Positions 41,880 through 51,464 of a DNA stretch of 64,000 bases are shown piece by piece. The number at the start of each line of letters is the position of its first letter. Within the stretch, counting starts at the first letter, position 1. The stretch lies in assembly GCA_903828455.1 (NCBI GenBank), contig CAIKMJ010000041.1, positions 148,518 through 212,517 of the forward strand. The letters run 5' to 3'. The notes under the pieces are model-generated. The model was not told where the DNA came from, made no database searches, and saw only the letters and a list, made by a program, of their open reading frames with translations. The DNA is from an uncultured Acidobacteriia bacterium. GTDB lineage: Bacteria; Acidobacteriota; Terriglobia; Bryobacterales; Bryobacteraceae. The translations under genes were made by a program, and so were the position numbers.

Positions 41880-43756
41880 AATTCATGAAACGACTTCACT
41901 TAATCTCCTTCGTTCTGCTCGGTGCGTCGCTGGCTTCAGCCCAGTCCACCACCAATCTTCAGTTGCCCCCGGGCGGATGGGAAGTTCTGCCCATCAACCA
42001 GGGCACCAGCTTTATTGCCGACGGCGTGCGTGTGGTCGATTGCCCGACGGTCACCGATGAACCGTTTGGCATCTGCGGCAACTTCCTGTTCGGCGGCCTT
42101 GCCTTATACAGCAGCCATCTCCAGGGCGTGGTGCAGATCCGCTTCCAGCCGCCGTTTAACGGCGTTTCCCACTTCCAGATTTCCCACCCGCTGAACCTGC
42201 TCGGCACCACCGAGTACATGTTCGCCCCGCAGCTGTATCAGAACATCGTCGGCGGTACGGCCATGCTGGACAACTTCAATACCTATTCCGAAGGCGACCT
42301 CAACCTCGCCACCGGTGCGGTGACCAACCTGACCTATTCGATGATCGTGGCCAACAGCTTTTACGTCGCGCTTGGCAACGTGAATCCCAATCTCATTCCG
42401 CCGCCGTTCACCTTCCCCGGCACCTATGGCCGCGCGGAGGCGAAATTCGTTCAGCGGCCCGATGGTCTGCTCGACTTCACCTTCTGGGGCTCCACCTTCC
42501 TGCCGCTCGGCAGCCAGATTAACGGTGATCCGGTCCGCATGCCGCTTCCCTTCGCCGGCCCGAACGTCGAATTCGGTGCCATCCAGACGCCCGGCCTGAG
42601 CCTGCATCCCCATTTGCAGATCAGCACCGTTGCCTCGCCGGACCCGATTTGCACCTCCAACTGTTTTGCGCCGCCGCAGAATACGGTCCAGCAATACACT
42701 CTCAATACGCGCTTCTCCGACATCGGGGATAACTTCACCCTGAACATCCCCGCACTTGGCGGGGCCGCCACGGGCCGTTCGCAGATGCAGGGCCGCCTGC
42801 AGGTTCAGTTCGGGATGCCGTCATTCAATCCCATCACAATCAACGGCAAGCAGCATATCTATATGCCGTTCGCCATGTCCTCGCTCGCGCCCGAAGGACT
42901 GGCGGTGCCTCCGCCCCCGCTGCCGCTGGCTGGTGTGTGGCTCGGCTGGGTCGGCCACAATGAGCTGATCCGCTTCCCCAATTTGACCTATCACGCCGAT
43001 ACAACAGCGATCGTCGATGACCCATACGACCTCACCATCGGCGAACTCGACATCACGACCGGTGTCACCGCCGGCCCGCTCGTCCACCGTGCTTTCTGGA
43101 CGCAAAGCCTTCTCGTCGCCATCCTGGCGCAGAACGAGCCGCGCCTCCTCCCGGCCTCGTTCCTCGAAGAGGCTCCCATGCGCTTCCAGAACGGACCTAA
43201 CGGCGAAACCGTCATGCGCTTTGCCGGGACCACGCTTCTCGACTTCAGCGGCTTCTATTGGCCCAATCCGGATTACAACAACCCCGCGACCTCCTTCCTC
43301 GCCGGTGCCGGTTCTATCCTCGAACCGTTCATGAATATTCAGGCGATGCACACCAACGATACGCCCTCGGCATCCGCGCAGTACAACGCCTCGCAGACCA
43401 ACGTGGTCTCTTCGCACGGCGAATCGTTCGACTATAACGCCTCCATACCCTGCTCCGGCAATGGGAATTCGTCGTTCGTCTACACCAGCCACGCGACCGA
43501 TGCCACCGGCGGCGTCTTCACCATGCAGAACCTTGCCTCGGTGGCCTGCTTTAACTCCCTGACATCTACTCAGAAAGCCGGCGGTTACGACACCATCCAG
43601 TTCTCGGCCTTCGGCAAGTGGAGTCACGACAGCAATCCTCACGTGGCGACTGTGCAGATTTCCATCGCGGCCGACGCGCCCTATGTTTCCATTCAGGTGG
43701 ACGGCGGGTCTCTCTCGGTCGTCAATACCAAGCCTGCAACCACTCCGATTCCCTGA
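41876..43756 (+). CDS. large secreted protein of unknown function
   Basis: 626 residues. A GTG at 41876 overlaps the previous stop (GTGA); ATG 41885 is also possible. Sec signal: RLHLISFVLLGASLASAQ. The body is beta-rich with few charged repeats. It contains paired cysteine regions (VVDCPTVTDEPFGICGNFLF, DPICTSNCFAPP and SIPCSGNG to ASVACFNSL), suggesting disulfides in an oxidising compartment. Two blocks recur with the sense 'F.y.sEGDLn..tG.vt' and 'YDLTIGELDITTGV', hinting at duplicated domains. I do not recognise the family. It closes the cluster that starts with the FadL-type porin. Confidence 0.7.
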   Translation: MKFMKRLHLISFVLLGASLASAQSTTNLQLPPGGWEVLPINQGTSFIADGVRVVDCPTVTDEPFGICGNFLFGGLALYSSHLQGVVQIRFQPPFNGVSHFQISHPLNLLGTTEYMFAPQLYQNIVGGTAMLDNFNTYSEGDLNLATGAVTNLTYSMIVANSFYVALGNVNPNLIPPPFTFPGTYGRAEAKFVQRPDGLLDFTFWGSTFLPLGSQINGDPVRMPLPFAGPNVEFGAIQTPGLSLHPHLQISTVASPDPICTSNCFAPPQNTVQQYTLNTRFSDIGDNFTLNIPALGGAATGRSQMQGRLQVQFGMPSFNPITINGKQHIYMPFAMSSLAPEGLAVPPPPLPLAGVWLGWVGHNELIRFPNLTYHADTTAIVDDPYDLTIGELDITTGVTAGPLVHRAFWTQSLLVAILAQNEPRLLPASFLEEAPMRFQNGPNGETVMRFAGTTLLDFSGFYWPNPDYNNPATSFLAGAGSILEPFMNIQAMHTNDTPSASAQYNASQTNVVSSHGESFDYNASIPCSGNGNSSFVYTSHATDATGGVFTMQNLASVACFNSLTSTQKAGGYDTIQFSAFGKWSHDSNPHVATVQISIAADAPYVSIQVDGGSLSVVNTKPATTPIP

Positions 43757-43765
43757 CGGCTTACC

Positions 43766-43796
43766 CGGACTGTCGCGGATTTGCCCCGACAGTCCG
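43766..43796 (+). terminator. hairpin after the FadL-GMC cluster
   Basis: CGGACTGTCG pairs perfectly with CGACAGTCCG around an 11-base loop, 10 bp after the last stop of the cluster. No T run follows, so this is a terminator-like hairpin rather than a canonical intrinsic terminator. Confidence 0.55.
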
Positions 43797-43885
43797 GAAC
43801 GCCGGATAGTGGAACCCGAACCCGCCCGCAACGCATCTCAATAACTGTCCGGTGTCCGGACGGGACATCGGGCGCATTTGCCGGG

Positions 43886-43914
43886 TTTTAACATTCACCG
43901 GATTGTGCTACAAT
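43886..43914 (+). promoter_or_regulatory. probable sigma-70 promoter of rpoD
   Basis: TTTTAA at 43886-43891 and TACAAT at 43909-43914 are 17 bp apart. The predicted transcript start is near 43921, giving a leader of ~177 bases before the rpoD ATG. The 341-bp gene-free stretch 43757-44097 otherwise holds the hairpin and short ORFs listed separately. Confidence 0.55.
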
Positions 43915-43923
43915 CGACAAACA

Positions 43924-43955
43924 GTAGTTGTGCGTCGCGGCGGATGCGCAGCTAC
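43924..43955 (+). promoter_or_regulatory. strong RNA hairpin at the 5' end of the rpoD leader
   Basis: GTAGTTGTGCGTC (43924-43936) pairs along all 13 positions with GATGCGCAGCTAC (43943-43955) around GCGGCG. Three of the pairs are G-U, which favours an RNA structure over a DNA palindrome. It begins almost at the predicted transcript start and may stabilise the mRNA or be a protein or ribosomal control site. Confidence 0.55.
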
Positions 43956-44042
43956 GTGGTGTCGTGAGCGATTCAACCCGCCTGGATGCACCAACCCCTG
44001 AAATATCAACGACGAAGCCTCAGCCAACAATTAAAAAGAGAG

Positions 44043-44093
44043 ATGTACAGTCCCCGCGTGCCTGTTGTTAAAAAATCCGGTAGGGAGGTCTAG
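44043..44093 (+). other. short upstream ORF in the rpoD leader, 16 codons
   Basis: ATG 44043 opens [16 protein letters not shown] and stops at TAG 44091-44093, 4 bp before the rpoD ATG. AAGAGAG precedes it. The rpoD ribosome site GGGAGG lies inside this ORF, so its translation could modulate rpoD initiation. A second, longer frame (GTG 43964 to TAA 44071, 35 codons) overlaps it. Whether either is translated is unknown. Confidence 0.35.
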
Positions 44094-44097
44094 CGCC

Positions 44098-45630
<1,533 letters not shown>

Positions 45631-45701
45631 TCCAATCCCGGCCGCGGGCCTGTGCTAACCTAATAAATCGAGTATTTTATTTAAAGGATCAGAACTACCA
45701 G

Positions 45702-45980
45702 ATGGCGAATACATTTTCTGCCCTGAAGCGTGTCCGGCAGACCGAACGTCGTACTTTTTTCAACCGCGTTGCCAGAACGCGTTTCCGTCACCAGATCCGC
45801 GCCATGCGCCGCGCGCTGGCCGCCAAGGAACCGGCGAATCTTGCCGAAACCCTTTCCGCCACCTTCTCGCTGGTCGACAAGGCCGCACGCAAAGGCTACA
45901 TCAAGACCGGCACGGCCGCGCGCTACAAGAGCCGCCTGCACAAGCGCGTCAAGATCGCTCTTGGCGACGTGCAGAAGTAG
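45702..45980 (+). CDS. rpsT: 30S ribosomal protein S20
   Basis: Binds 16S rRNA early in small-subunit assembly. 92 residues, the family length. It is highly basic with the typical opening [20 protein letters not shown] and the central [20 protein letters not shown] with SRLHKRV (S20 pattern 'iDkaa.KGiih.nkAaRkKSrl'). It begins 71 bp after rpoD in an A/T-rich gap and is followed by a perfect hairpin terminator. Confidence 0.95.
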   Translation: MANTFSALKRVRQTERRTFFNRVARTRFRHQIRAMRRALAAKEPANLAETLSATFSLVDKAARKGYIKTGTAARYKSRLHKRVKIALGDVQK

Positions 45981-46019
45981 TCTCCGCCCTTTTCCAGCTT
46001 CAGAATCCAGCATCACACT

Positions 46020-46052
46020 CCTCCGCTGACCCTGTCCAGGCGTCAGCGGAGG
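46020..46052 (+). terminator. rho-independent terminator after rpsT
   Basis: CCTCCGCTGAC (46020-46030) and GTCAGCGGAGG (46042-46052) form a perfect 11-bp stem with an 11-base loop, followed by the T-rich CTGTTTCTTTCT. It separates rpsT from the convergent phosphatase gene. Confidence 0.85.
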
Positions 46053-46113
46053 CTGTTTCTTTCTCCTGCCTGCTTGTAGCAGAGACGTCTCAGGCCCGGC
46101 GTCCTGAAATCGT

Positions 46114-46812
46114 TCAGCGCAGCGTCTTCAGCTCCGGCGACAGGTGCGGTGTGTTGTTGAACGACAACAACCGCGGCTCCTCGCCCCGCATCGTCATCTC
46201 CGAATAGCTCGTATTGTGTTGTGCCGCCGCCAGTTGCATCACCCGCAGCGGACCGAGGTCGAGCGCCAGCGCCGCGCACACCGCAATCGGCGTGGCCGAC
46301 GTCACCACCGCCACGTGCTCCTCCTTATTCAGCGCCTCAAACGCCCCCCGCACGCGCCGTGAAAACGCCTGGAACGACTCTCCCGGAAACTCCACCTCCC
46401 CCGTCACCCACGCCCGCACCGCCAGCACGTCGCACTTTCGCCACTGCCGGTGTACCGCCGCCGCCGGATCCGCCATCTCGCGCTGCAGCGCCTCATAGTC
46501 GGCCCGGAATTCCGCGTCACGCGCCGCCAGTTGCGGCCCGATCCCCGCGTACACCGCATCGAGGTCGAACTCATCCCACCCCGCGTCGGCCACCGGCGCC
46601 GGACACGCCACCCCGGCTTCGCTCAGCGCCGCAATCAGTGATGCCGCCGTCTCCCGCTGCCGGCTCAACTGACCCGTCACCACGCGGTCAAAGCGTGCGC
46701 CCCGCCCGGCGAGCCATTCCCCCAGAGCCCGCGCCTGCCGGTGGCCCGTCCCGGAAAGTGTGTCGTAAACCTGGCGCGAACCCGCCTGTCCGTGCCGAAT
46801 AAAGGTGATCAC
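46114..46812 (-). CDS. histidine phosphatase family protein (phosphoglycerate mutase-like)
   Basis: Cytoplasmic phosphatase or mutase with a phospho-histidine intermediate. The best start is GTG 46812, giving VITFIRHGQAGSRQVYDTLS, since family members begin right at the RHG motif; longer in-frame starts exist up to 46887. The product has 232 residues. Catalytic RHG is at residues 6-8. DRVVTGQLSRQRETAASLIA carries the second arginine region, and HVAVVTSATPIAVCAALALD occupies the place of the second histidine motif, though 'sH' reads 'tSAT' here. Loss of that histidine would impair normal catalysis. The substrate is unknown. Confidence 0.78.
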   Translation of the reverse strand: MITFIRHGQAGSRQVYDTLSGTGHRQARALGEWLAGRGARFDRVVTGQLSRQRETAASLIAALSEAGVACPAPVADAGWDEFDLDAVYAGIGPQLAARDAEFRADYEALQREMADPAAAVHRQWRKCDVLAVRAWVTGEVEFPGESFQAFSRRVRGAFEALNKEEHVAVVTSATPIAVCAALALDLGPLRVMQLAAAQHNTSYSEMTMRGEEPRLLSFNNTPHLSPELKTLR

Positions 46813-47165
46813 CCCGATGAGCGTAGCATCCCCGCCCGGCCCCGAATCCGATCCGCGCTGCATTTCCGCATGCAGCGCAAAATCCACTTCTCAGCCTCGC
46901 ACCGCGAATTCGCCACGTTGCCCCTCCACCCAACCCCGTCACCCAACCCCGTCACCCAACCCCGTCACCCAACCCCGTCACCCAACCCCGTCACCCAACC
47001 CCGTCACACAACTTTGCCCGCATTCGAGGCGGGTTCACATTGAGGCGCGAGGGGAAGTCGGCTAGAATAAGGAATTCGCCAAAAGCGCGCAATCGTGCGA
47101 TTCGGAAACGCAGGGCAGAGCGGATGCGTCCTCGGACATTGCGCCATTTGGAAAGGGAGCGGGTT
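46813..47165. other. 353-bp region with a minisatellite between phosphatase and bamA
   Basis: No separate gene is supported. It contains the 13-bp tandem repeat at 46929-47006 and, at its right end, the ribosome site for bamA (AGGGAGC before TTG 47166). Divergent promoters for the phosphatase and bamA should be here but no clear boxes were found. Confidence 0.5.
46929..47006. repeat. 13-bp tandem repeat, six perfect copies
   Basis: Unit CCCAACCCCGTCA is repeated six times without interruption. The strand bias (no G except one per unit) makes it strongly asymmetric. It lies ~160 bp upstream of the bamA start, in the divergent promoter region. Confidence 0.97.
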
Positions 47166-50100
47166 TTGAAGACTTTACTCAGGCCACCGCGCCTGACCAG
47201 TGTGTTCGTATGCCTGTGCGGCCTTGTTGCCGTCGCAGGGCCTTCTTTTGCCCAAAATCCCGCCGCGCCCGCAGGTCAACAACCGCCTGCCGCCCCGGTG
47301 CCGCAGCAGGCCAATCCTTTTGAAAACGTTCCTTCGGCGGAACAGGCGAGGCCCAACGCCCCCCGCAGCCCCATCGCTCCTCCGGCCGCCTCGCCGCAGA
47401 TCGCCCAGCCACAGTTCGAATCCGTGGAGCGTGCCCCCGAACCTGGCGCGCAGCAGCAGTCGGCTCTCGATCAGAACGTGGTGGAGGGGATCGAATTCCG
47501 CGGCGCCCGCCGCGTCCCCCAGGACACTCTTCGCGCCCTGATTTTCAGCAAAGTGGGCGACGTTTATAACGAAGACACGCTGCGCCGCGATTTCATGGCG
47601 CTCTGGAATACCAACCGTTTTGACGACATCCGCCTCGAAAACGAGCGCGGCGAGCGCGGCGGCCTGGTGATTCGTTTCGTCGTCACCGAACGCCCCGTCA
47701 TCCGCGATATCAAGTACGAGGGCGCCAAGTCCGTCAGCACCTCCGACATTCTCGATCGCTTCAAGGAACGCAAGGTCGGCCTCGTGGTGGAAACCATGTA
47801 CGACCCCAACGTGGTCAACCGCGCCTCCGTCGTACTCAAGGAACTGCTCGACGAGCACGGCCACCAGTTCGCCACCGTCACGCCGGATCTGCGCCGCATC
47901 CCTCCTTCCTCCCTCGAAGTCGTCTTTAATATCGTTGAAGGCCCCACCATCAAGGTCGGCAACATCATCATCCTCGGCAATAAAGCCTTTACCCGCCTCG
48001 ATGTCGTTCGTGCCATGAAGAACCTGCACGGCATCGGCATCCCGCACTCGATTCTTTTCGAGAATGTCTTCCACTCCACCTTCGACGCCGCCAAGCTGGA
48101 AGAGGACAAAGAGCGCATCCGCGACGCTTATCAGAAGGAAGGCTACTTCACCGCCAAGACGCTCGATCACACGCTCAAGCTCCGCGACACCGGCGGCGCC
48201 CATGGCCAGATTCATATTCCGCTGATCAAGGAAAACAAGCCCGGCAAGGCGGAAGACATCACCATCCCGGTGGAAGAAGGCAGCCGCTATTACCTCTCGA
48301 AGATGAACTTCGAAGGCGTGAAGCTGTTCCGCTCCACCGAATTTTTAAGCCGCCTCTTTCAGATGCAGAACGGCGACGTCTTCTCCACCGAAAAGCTGCG
48401 CAACGGGCTCAAGAACCTGACCAAGGTGTACAGCCAGTTCGGCTACATCGATTACGTGGCCGAGCCGCAGATCGACATCGTCCCCAACTCCAATAAGATC
48501 GAGCTCACCCTCACCGCCGACGAAGGCAAGCAGTTCTTCGTCCGCCGCATCGATTTCACCGGCAACACCACCACGCGCGACAAAGTCATCCGCCGCGAAA
48601 TCCTCATCGATGAAGGCGACGTCTACAGCTCCACCCTCTGGGATGCCAGCATCCTGCGCCTCAATCAGCTCGGCTATTTCGAAGTCCTCAAGGAAAACGA
48701 ATCCTACGAGCTGAAGCGCAACCCGGGCACCAATACCGTGGATATCAGCCTGAAGGTGAAGGAGCGCGGCAAGAACACCATCGGCCTCAACGGCGGTGTG
48801 TCCGGCATCTCCGGTACCTTCATCGGGATCAACTATTCCACCAACAACTTCCTCGGCCTCGGTGAGACGCTCTCGGCGAGCACGCAGCTCGGCACCCTGC
48901 AGCGCAATATCTCGCTCGGCTTCACCGAACCGTACCTGTTCGATCGTCCGATCCAGGCCGGTATCTCGGTCTACATCCGCCGTTACAACTACGATCAGGG
49001 CCGCCAGATTTCGCTGCTCAGCGGCGTCAATCTGCAGTCGTTCTACAACTCGCTCGGCAGCGCCAACGTCCTGAATTACGTGCAGGATTCCAAGGGCATC
49101 TCGCTCTCCGGCAGCTACGCGATCAAGCGCAGCTTTGCCCGCATCGGCATCACGCTCGGCTACGACGATTCGAAAATCGTTCCCGAATCGACCGGTGCCA
49201 CCACTTACTTCACCTATATCAACTTCCTCGGCGTCAACGGCCCGAACAATCTGGCCGGCATCCGCACGTTCAGCATCACTCCGTCCTATACCTACAACAC
49301 CAAGAACAGCTATCTGAATCCCACCGCGGGCAAGAGCATCTTCTTCTCGATCCAGGCGGCAGGCAGCGTGCTGGGCGCCAACGTCAACACCATCAAGCCC
49401 AGTTTCGACATGCAGTACTATCACACCGGCCCCATCTACCGGAAGAACGTGATCGCGTTCCATTTCCTCGCCTCCACCATCACCGGTTACGGCGGCAAAG
49501 TCGCGCCTCCGTTCGCCCGCAACTACATCGGCGGCGAAAACGACATCCGCGGCTTCGACTTCTTCAGCGTCACGCCCATCGCATTTATCCCCAGCTCCGG
49601 CGCCGTCGCCACCGTCAATCCGGACGGTTCGCAGCGCACGCAGAAAGGGCTGGTCAACGGCACCCTCACGCCAGCCGGCGCATCGCTCCAGATTCCCACC
49701 TATCAGGTCATCTCGCCCGGCGGCGACACCCAGGCCGTGGTGAACCTCGAATACCGTATTCCAATCCTCGGCCCCGTCTATCTCGTGCCTTTCGCCGACG
49801 TCGGCATGAACCGCATTCTGTTCAAAAATCAGCTGAGCGTGAACCCGGGTCAGATTTCCAGCCTCAACAATCAGTTCCCCCAGGCAGGCTACACCGGTCA
49901 GGTGGTCATGGCGCCCGGTACCCAGAAGATTCGCTCCTCCGTCGGTCTTGAACTTCAGGTCACCCTGCCTGTCGTTCAGGCTCCGTTCCGCATCTACTAC
50001 GCCTACAATCCAACCGTGGTGCGCGAGTACGTTCAGCCGCAGATTCGCTTCGACCGTTCCACGTTTCCCGACAACCAGACATTCCTGAACGCGCTGGCCA

Positions 50101-50171
50101 CTTACGGCACGGCTTACCCGCTGTTTGAAAAGCACGGCACGTTCCGGTTTACAATCGGCAGGACGTTCTAG
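47166..50171 (+). CDS. bamA: outer-membrane protein assembly factor BamA (Omp85)
   Basis: Central barrel of the outer-membrane insertion machine. The start is TTG 47166, six bases after GGGAG, giving KTLLRPPRLTSVFVCLCGLV then a Sec cleavage after SFAQ. ATG 47124 would put 14 unlikely residues in front. The product has 1001 residues. A Pro/Gln/Ala linker (about 25-100) is followed by five POTRA domains (about 105-510; for example VEGIEFRGARRVPQDTLRAL and FVRRIDFTGNTTTRDKVIRR). The Omp85 barrel has GGVSGISGTFIGINYSTNNF and the loop-6 region AFARNYIGGENDIRGFDFF-type [VI]RG[FY] motif. The last residue is Phe. A long extra loop near 800-850 explains the size. skp follows. Confidence 0.93.
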   Translation: MKTLLRPPRLTSVFVCLCGLVAVAGPSFAQNPAAPAGQQPPAAPVPQQANPFENVPSAEQARPNAPRSPIAPPAASPQIAQPQFESVERAPEPGAQQQSALDQNVVEGIEFRGARRVPQDTLRALIFSKVGDVYNEDTLRRDFMALWNTNRFDDIRLENERGERGGLVIRFVVTERPVIRDIKYEGAKSVSTSDILDRFKERKVGLVVETMYDPNVVNRASVVLKELLDEHGHQFATVTPDLRRIPPSSLEVVFNIVEGPTIKVGNIIILGNKAFTRLDVVRAMKNLHGIGIPHSILFENVFHSTFDAAKLEEDKERIRDAYQKEGYFTAKTLDHTLKLRDTGGAHGQIHIPLIKENKPGKAEDITIPVEEGSRYYLSKMNFEGVKLFRSTEFLSRLFQMQNGDVFSTEKLRNGLKNLTKVYSQFGYIDYVAEPQIDIVPNSNKIELTLTADEGKQFFVRRIDFTGNTTTRDKVIRREILIDEGDVYSSTLWDASILRLNQLGYFEVLKENESYELKRNPGTNTVDISLKVKERGKNTIGLNGGVSGISGTFIGINYSTNNFLGLGETLSASTQLGTLQRNISLGFTEPYLFDRPIQAGISVYIRRYNYDQGRQISLLSGVNLQSFYNSLGSANVLNYVQDSKGISLSGSYAIKRSFARIGITLGYDDSKIVPESTGATTYFTYINFLGVNGPNNLAGIRTFSITPSYTYNTKNSYLNPTAGKSIFFSIQAAGSVLGANVNTIKPSFDMQYYHTGPIYRKNVIAFHFLASTITGYGGKVAPPFARNYIGGENDIRGFDFFSVTPIAFIPSSGAVATVNPDGSQRTQKGLVNGTLTPAGASLQIPTYQVISPGGDTQAVVNLEYRIPILGPVYLVPFADVGMNRILFKNQLSVNPGQISSLNNQFPQAGYTGQVVMAPGTQKIRSSVGLELQVTLPVVQAPFRIYYAYNPTVVREYVQPQIRFDRSTFPDNQTFLNALATYGTAYPLFEKHGTFRFTIGRTF

Positions 50172-50208
50172 TTTTCCGCTACAAGTTTCAGGTGAAGGAG
50201 TTTTTAAA

Positions 50209-50844
50209 GTGAAAAGCAAATTTTTGATCGGGCTGGCTTTCGTTGCCGCAACGGCCCTGAGTGCCTTTGCGCAGCAGAAAATCGCCGTAATCGACATGCA
50301 GAGCGCCCTGCTCAGCACGAAGGACGGCCAGAAGGCCGCCAACGAACTCAAAGCAAAATTCGGCCCCAAGGAAGCAGAGCTGCAGAAGAAGCAGGCCGAC
50401 CTTCAGGCGAAACAGGACCAGTACAACAAGGGCATAAATACGATGAGCGAGGAAGCCAAGGCCAACCTCGTGCGCGACATCGACACCCTGACCAAGAACC
50501 TGCAGCGCGACAGCGACGACGCCCGCCAGGATCTCGACGCCGAACAGCAGCGCGTCCTCAACGACCTCGGCCAGAAGATGATGCAGGTCCTGCAGAAGTA
50601 CGCCATCGATAAGCAGATCACCATGGTCATGGACGTCAGCGGCCAGCCCAACAACGTCCTGTTCGCCTCCAACTCCATCGACATCACGCGCGATATCGTG
50701 ACCCTGTACGACGCCGCCGCTCCGGCCGCTCCCGCTGCCGCCGCCCCGGCCGCCGCAACCGCGCCCGCGCCCAAGCCTGCCGCCGCTGCCCCCGCTGCCG
50801 CCCCCAAGGCTGCCGCGCCCAAGCCGGCCACCGCGCCTCACTAG
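50209..50844 (+). CDS. skp: periplasmic chaperone Skp/OmpH
   Basis: Holds unfolded outer-membrane proteins for BamA. The start is GTG 50209 with AAGGAG upstream, giving 211 residues. Sec signal: KFLIGLAFVAATALSAFAQ. Then QKIAVIDMQSALLSTKDGQK (the OmpH strand) and a long coiled-coil arm rich in Gln, Lys and Asp (about 45-130). The second strand is KQITMVMDVSGQPNNVLFAS with DITRDIVTLYD. An Ala/Pro/Lys tail of about 45 residues is added at the C-terminus (repeated AAAPAA and KPAAAA), longer than in typical Skp. It forms an operon with bamA (37-bp gap). Confidence 0.9.
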   Translation: MKSKFLIGLAFVAATALSAFAQQKIAVIDMQSALLSTKDGQKAANELKAKFGPKEAELQKKQADLQAKQDQYNKGINTMSEEAKANLVRDIDTLTKNLQRDSDDARQDLDAEQQRVLNDLGQKMMQVLQKYAIDKQITMVMDVSGQPNNVLFASNSIDITRDIVTLYDAAAPAAPAAAAPAAATAPAPKPAAAAPAAAPKAAAPKPATAPH

Positions 50845-50862
50845 AACCCGTCACGTCGTCGG

Positions 50863-50893
50863 GCCGGCGGCGCACTCTGTCTGCGCCGCCGGC
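50863..50893. terminator. perfect 12-bp hairpin between convergent skp and Nudix gene
   Basis: GCCGGCGGCGCA and TGCGCCGCCGGC flank CTCTGTC. It lies 19 bp after skp and 15 bp before the end of the Nudix gene, so it can serve both. There is no T run on either side. Confidence 0.6.
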
Positions 50894-50907
50894 ACGATGA
50901 CGCGCCG

Positions 50908-51312
50908 TTATCCCGGCTTCCCCGCCGTAAACTTCCCCAGGAACGGAACGTCCCCTTCGAGGAAATCGTAGCCCGCCAGTTCCGTGCGCCGGGCCCATTC
51001 AATCCGGTCGAAGATCAGATTGCGGATCTCCCCGTCCCACTTCTCCACCCGCATAAATATCAACCGGATCGGCTTCTTTTCCGGGTACGCAAACTCGTAT
51101 TCGTCGATCTGCGATTCGCCCGGCGGCCCCACCCGTGCCTCGATTCCCAACTCCTCGCGCAGTTCCCTCGCCAGCGCCGCCTCCGGCGTCTCGCCAGCTT
51201 CCATCTTCCCGCCCGGGAACTCCCACTTCAGCGCATGCGGCTGGTCTGCCCGCCGGCGGCAGATGAGGATGCGCCCTTCCTGCTCCAGAATCCCTGCTAC
51301 AACCTGAGTCAC
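50908..51312 (-). CDS. Nudix hydrolase (MutT-like)
   Basis: Hydrolyses nucleoside diphosphate-linked compounds, probably oxidised dGTP. The start is GTG 51312 (VTQVVAGILEQEGRILICRR), giving 134 residues, close to MutT. The Nudix box is complete: GGKMEAGETPEAALARELRE then ELGI, with the REXXEE metal site. HALKWEFPGGK precedes it, as in MutT. The C-terminal WARRTELAGYDFLEGDVPFL matches the MutT-type end (w...eL..ydf..aD..il). It is convergent with skp and divergent from the IscU-like gene. Confidence 0.9.
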   Translation of the reverse strand: MTQVVAGILEQEGRILICRRRADQPHALKWEFPGGKMEAGETPEAALARELREELGIEARVGPPGESQIDEYEFAYPEKKPIRLIFMRVEKWDGEIRNLIFDRIEWARRTELAGYDFLEGDVPFLGKFTAGKPG

Positions 51313-51368
51313 GGCTACAATTGAAGCACACGCTCGTTTCGATACCGGTCCTTGCAATCCGGCGCAAC

Positions 51369-51464
51369 ATGATTCCTGAGCAGCATGATTCCCGAGCCGC
51401 ATGATTCCCGAGCAGCACGATACCCAAGCCGCATGATCTCTGACCCGCATGAGTCCTGAACTGA
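51369..51464. repeat. 16-bp tandem repeat, six units, the last forming a gene start
   Basis: Units of the type ATGATTCCCGAGCCGC begin at 51369, 51385, 51401, 51417 (ACG), 51433 and 51449. Copies differ at a few positions. Most contain ATG followed one base later by TGA, so each unit offers a start that soon meets a stop. The sixth unit supplies the ATG of the IscU-like gene. Confidence 0.85.

Noticed and set aside
46929..47006. CRISPR-like repeat upstream of bamA
   Set aside because: Units of 13 bp are contiguous with no spacers.
48345..50369. 674-codon minus-strand ORF opposite bamA and skp
   Set aside because: It spans two convincing plus-strand genes and has the composition of an antisense frame.
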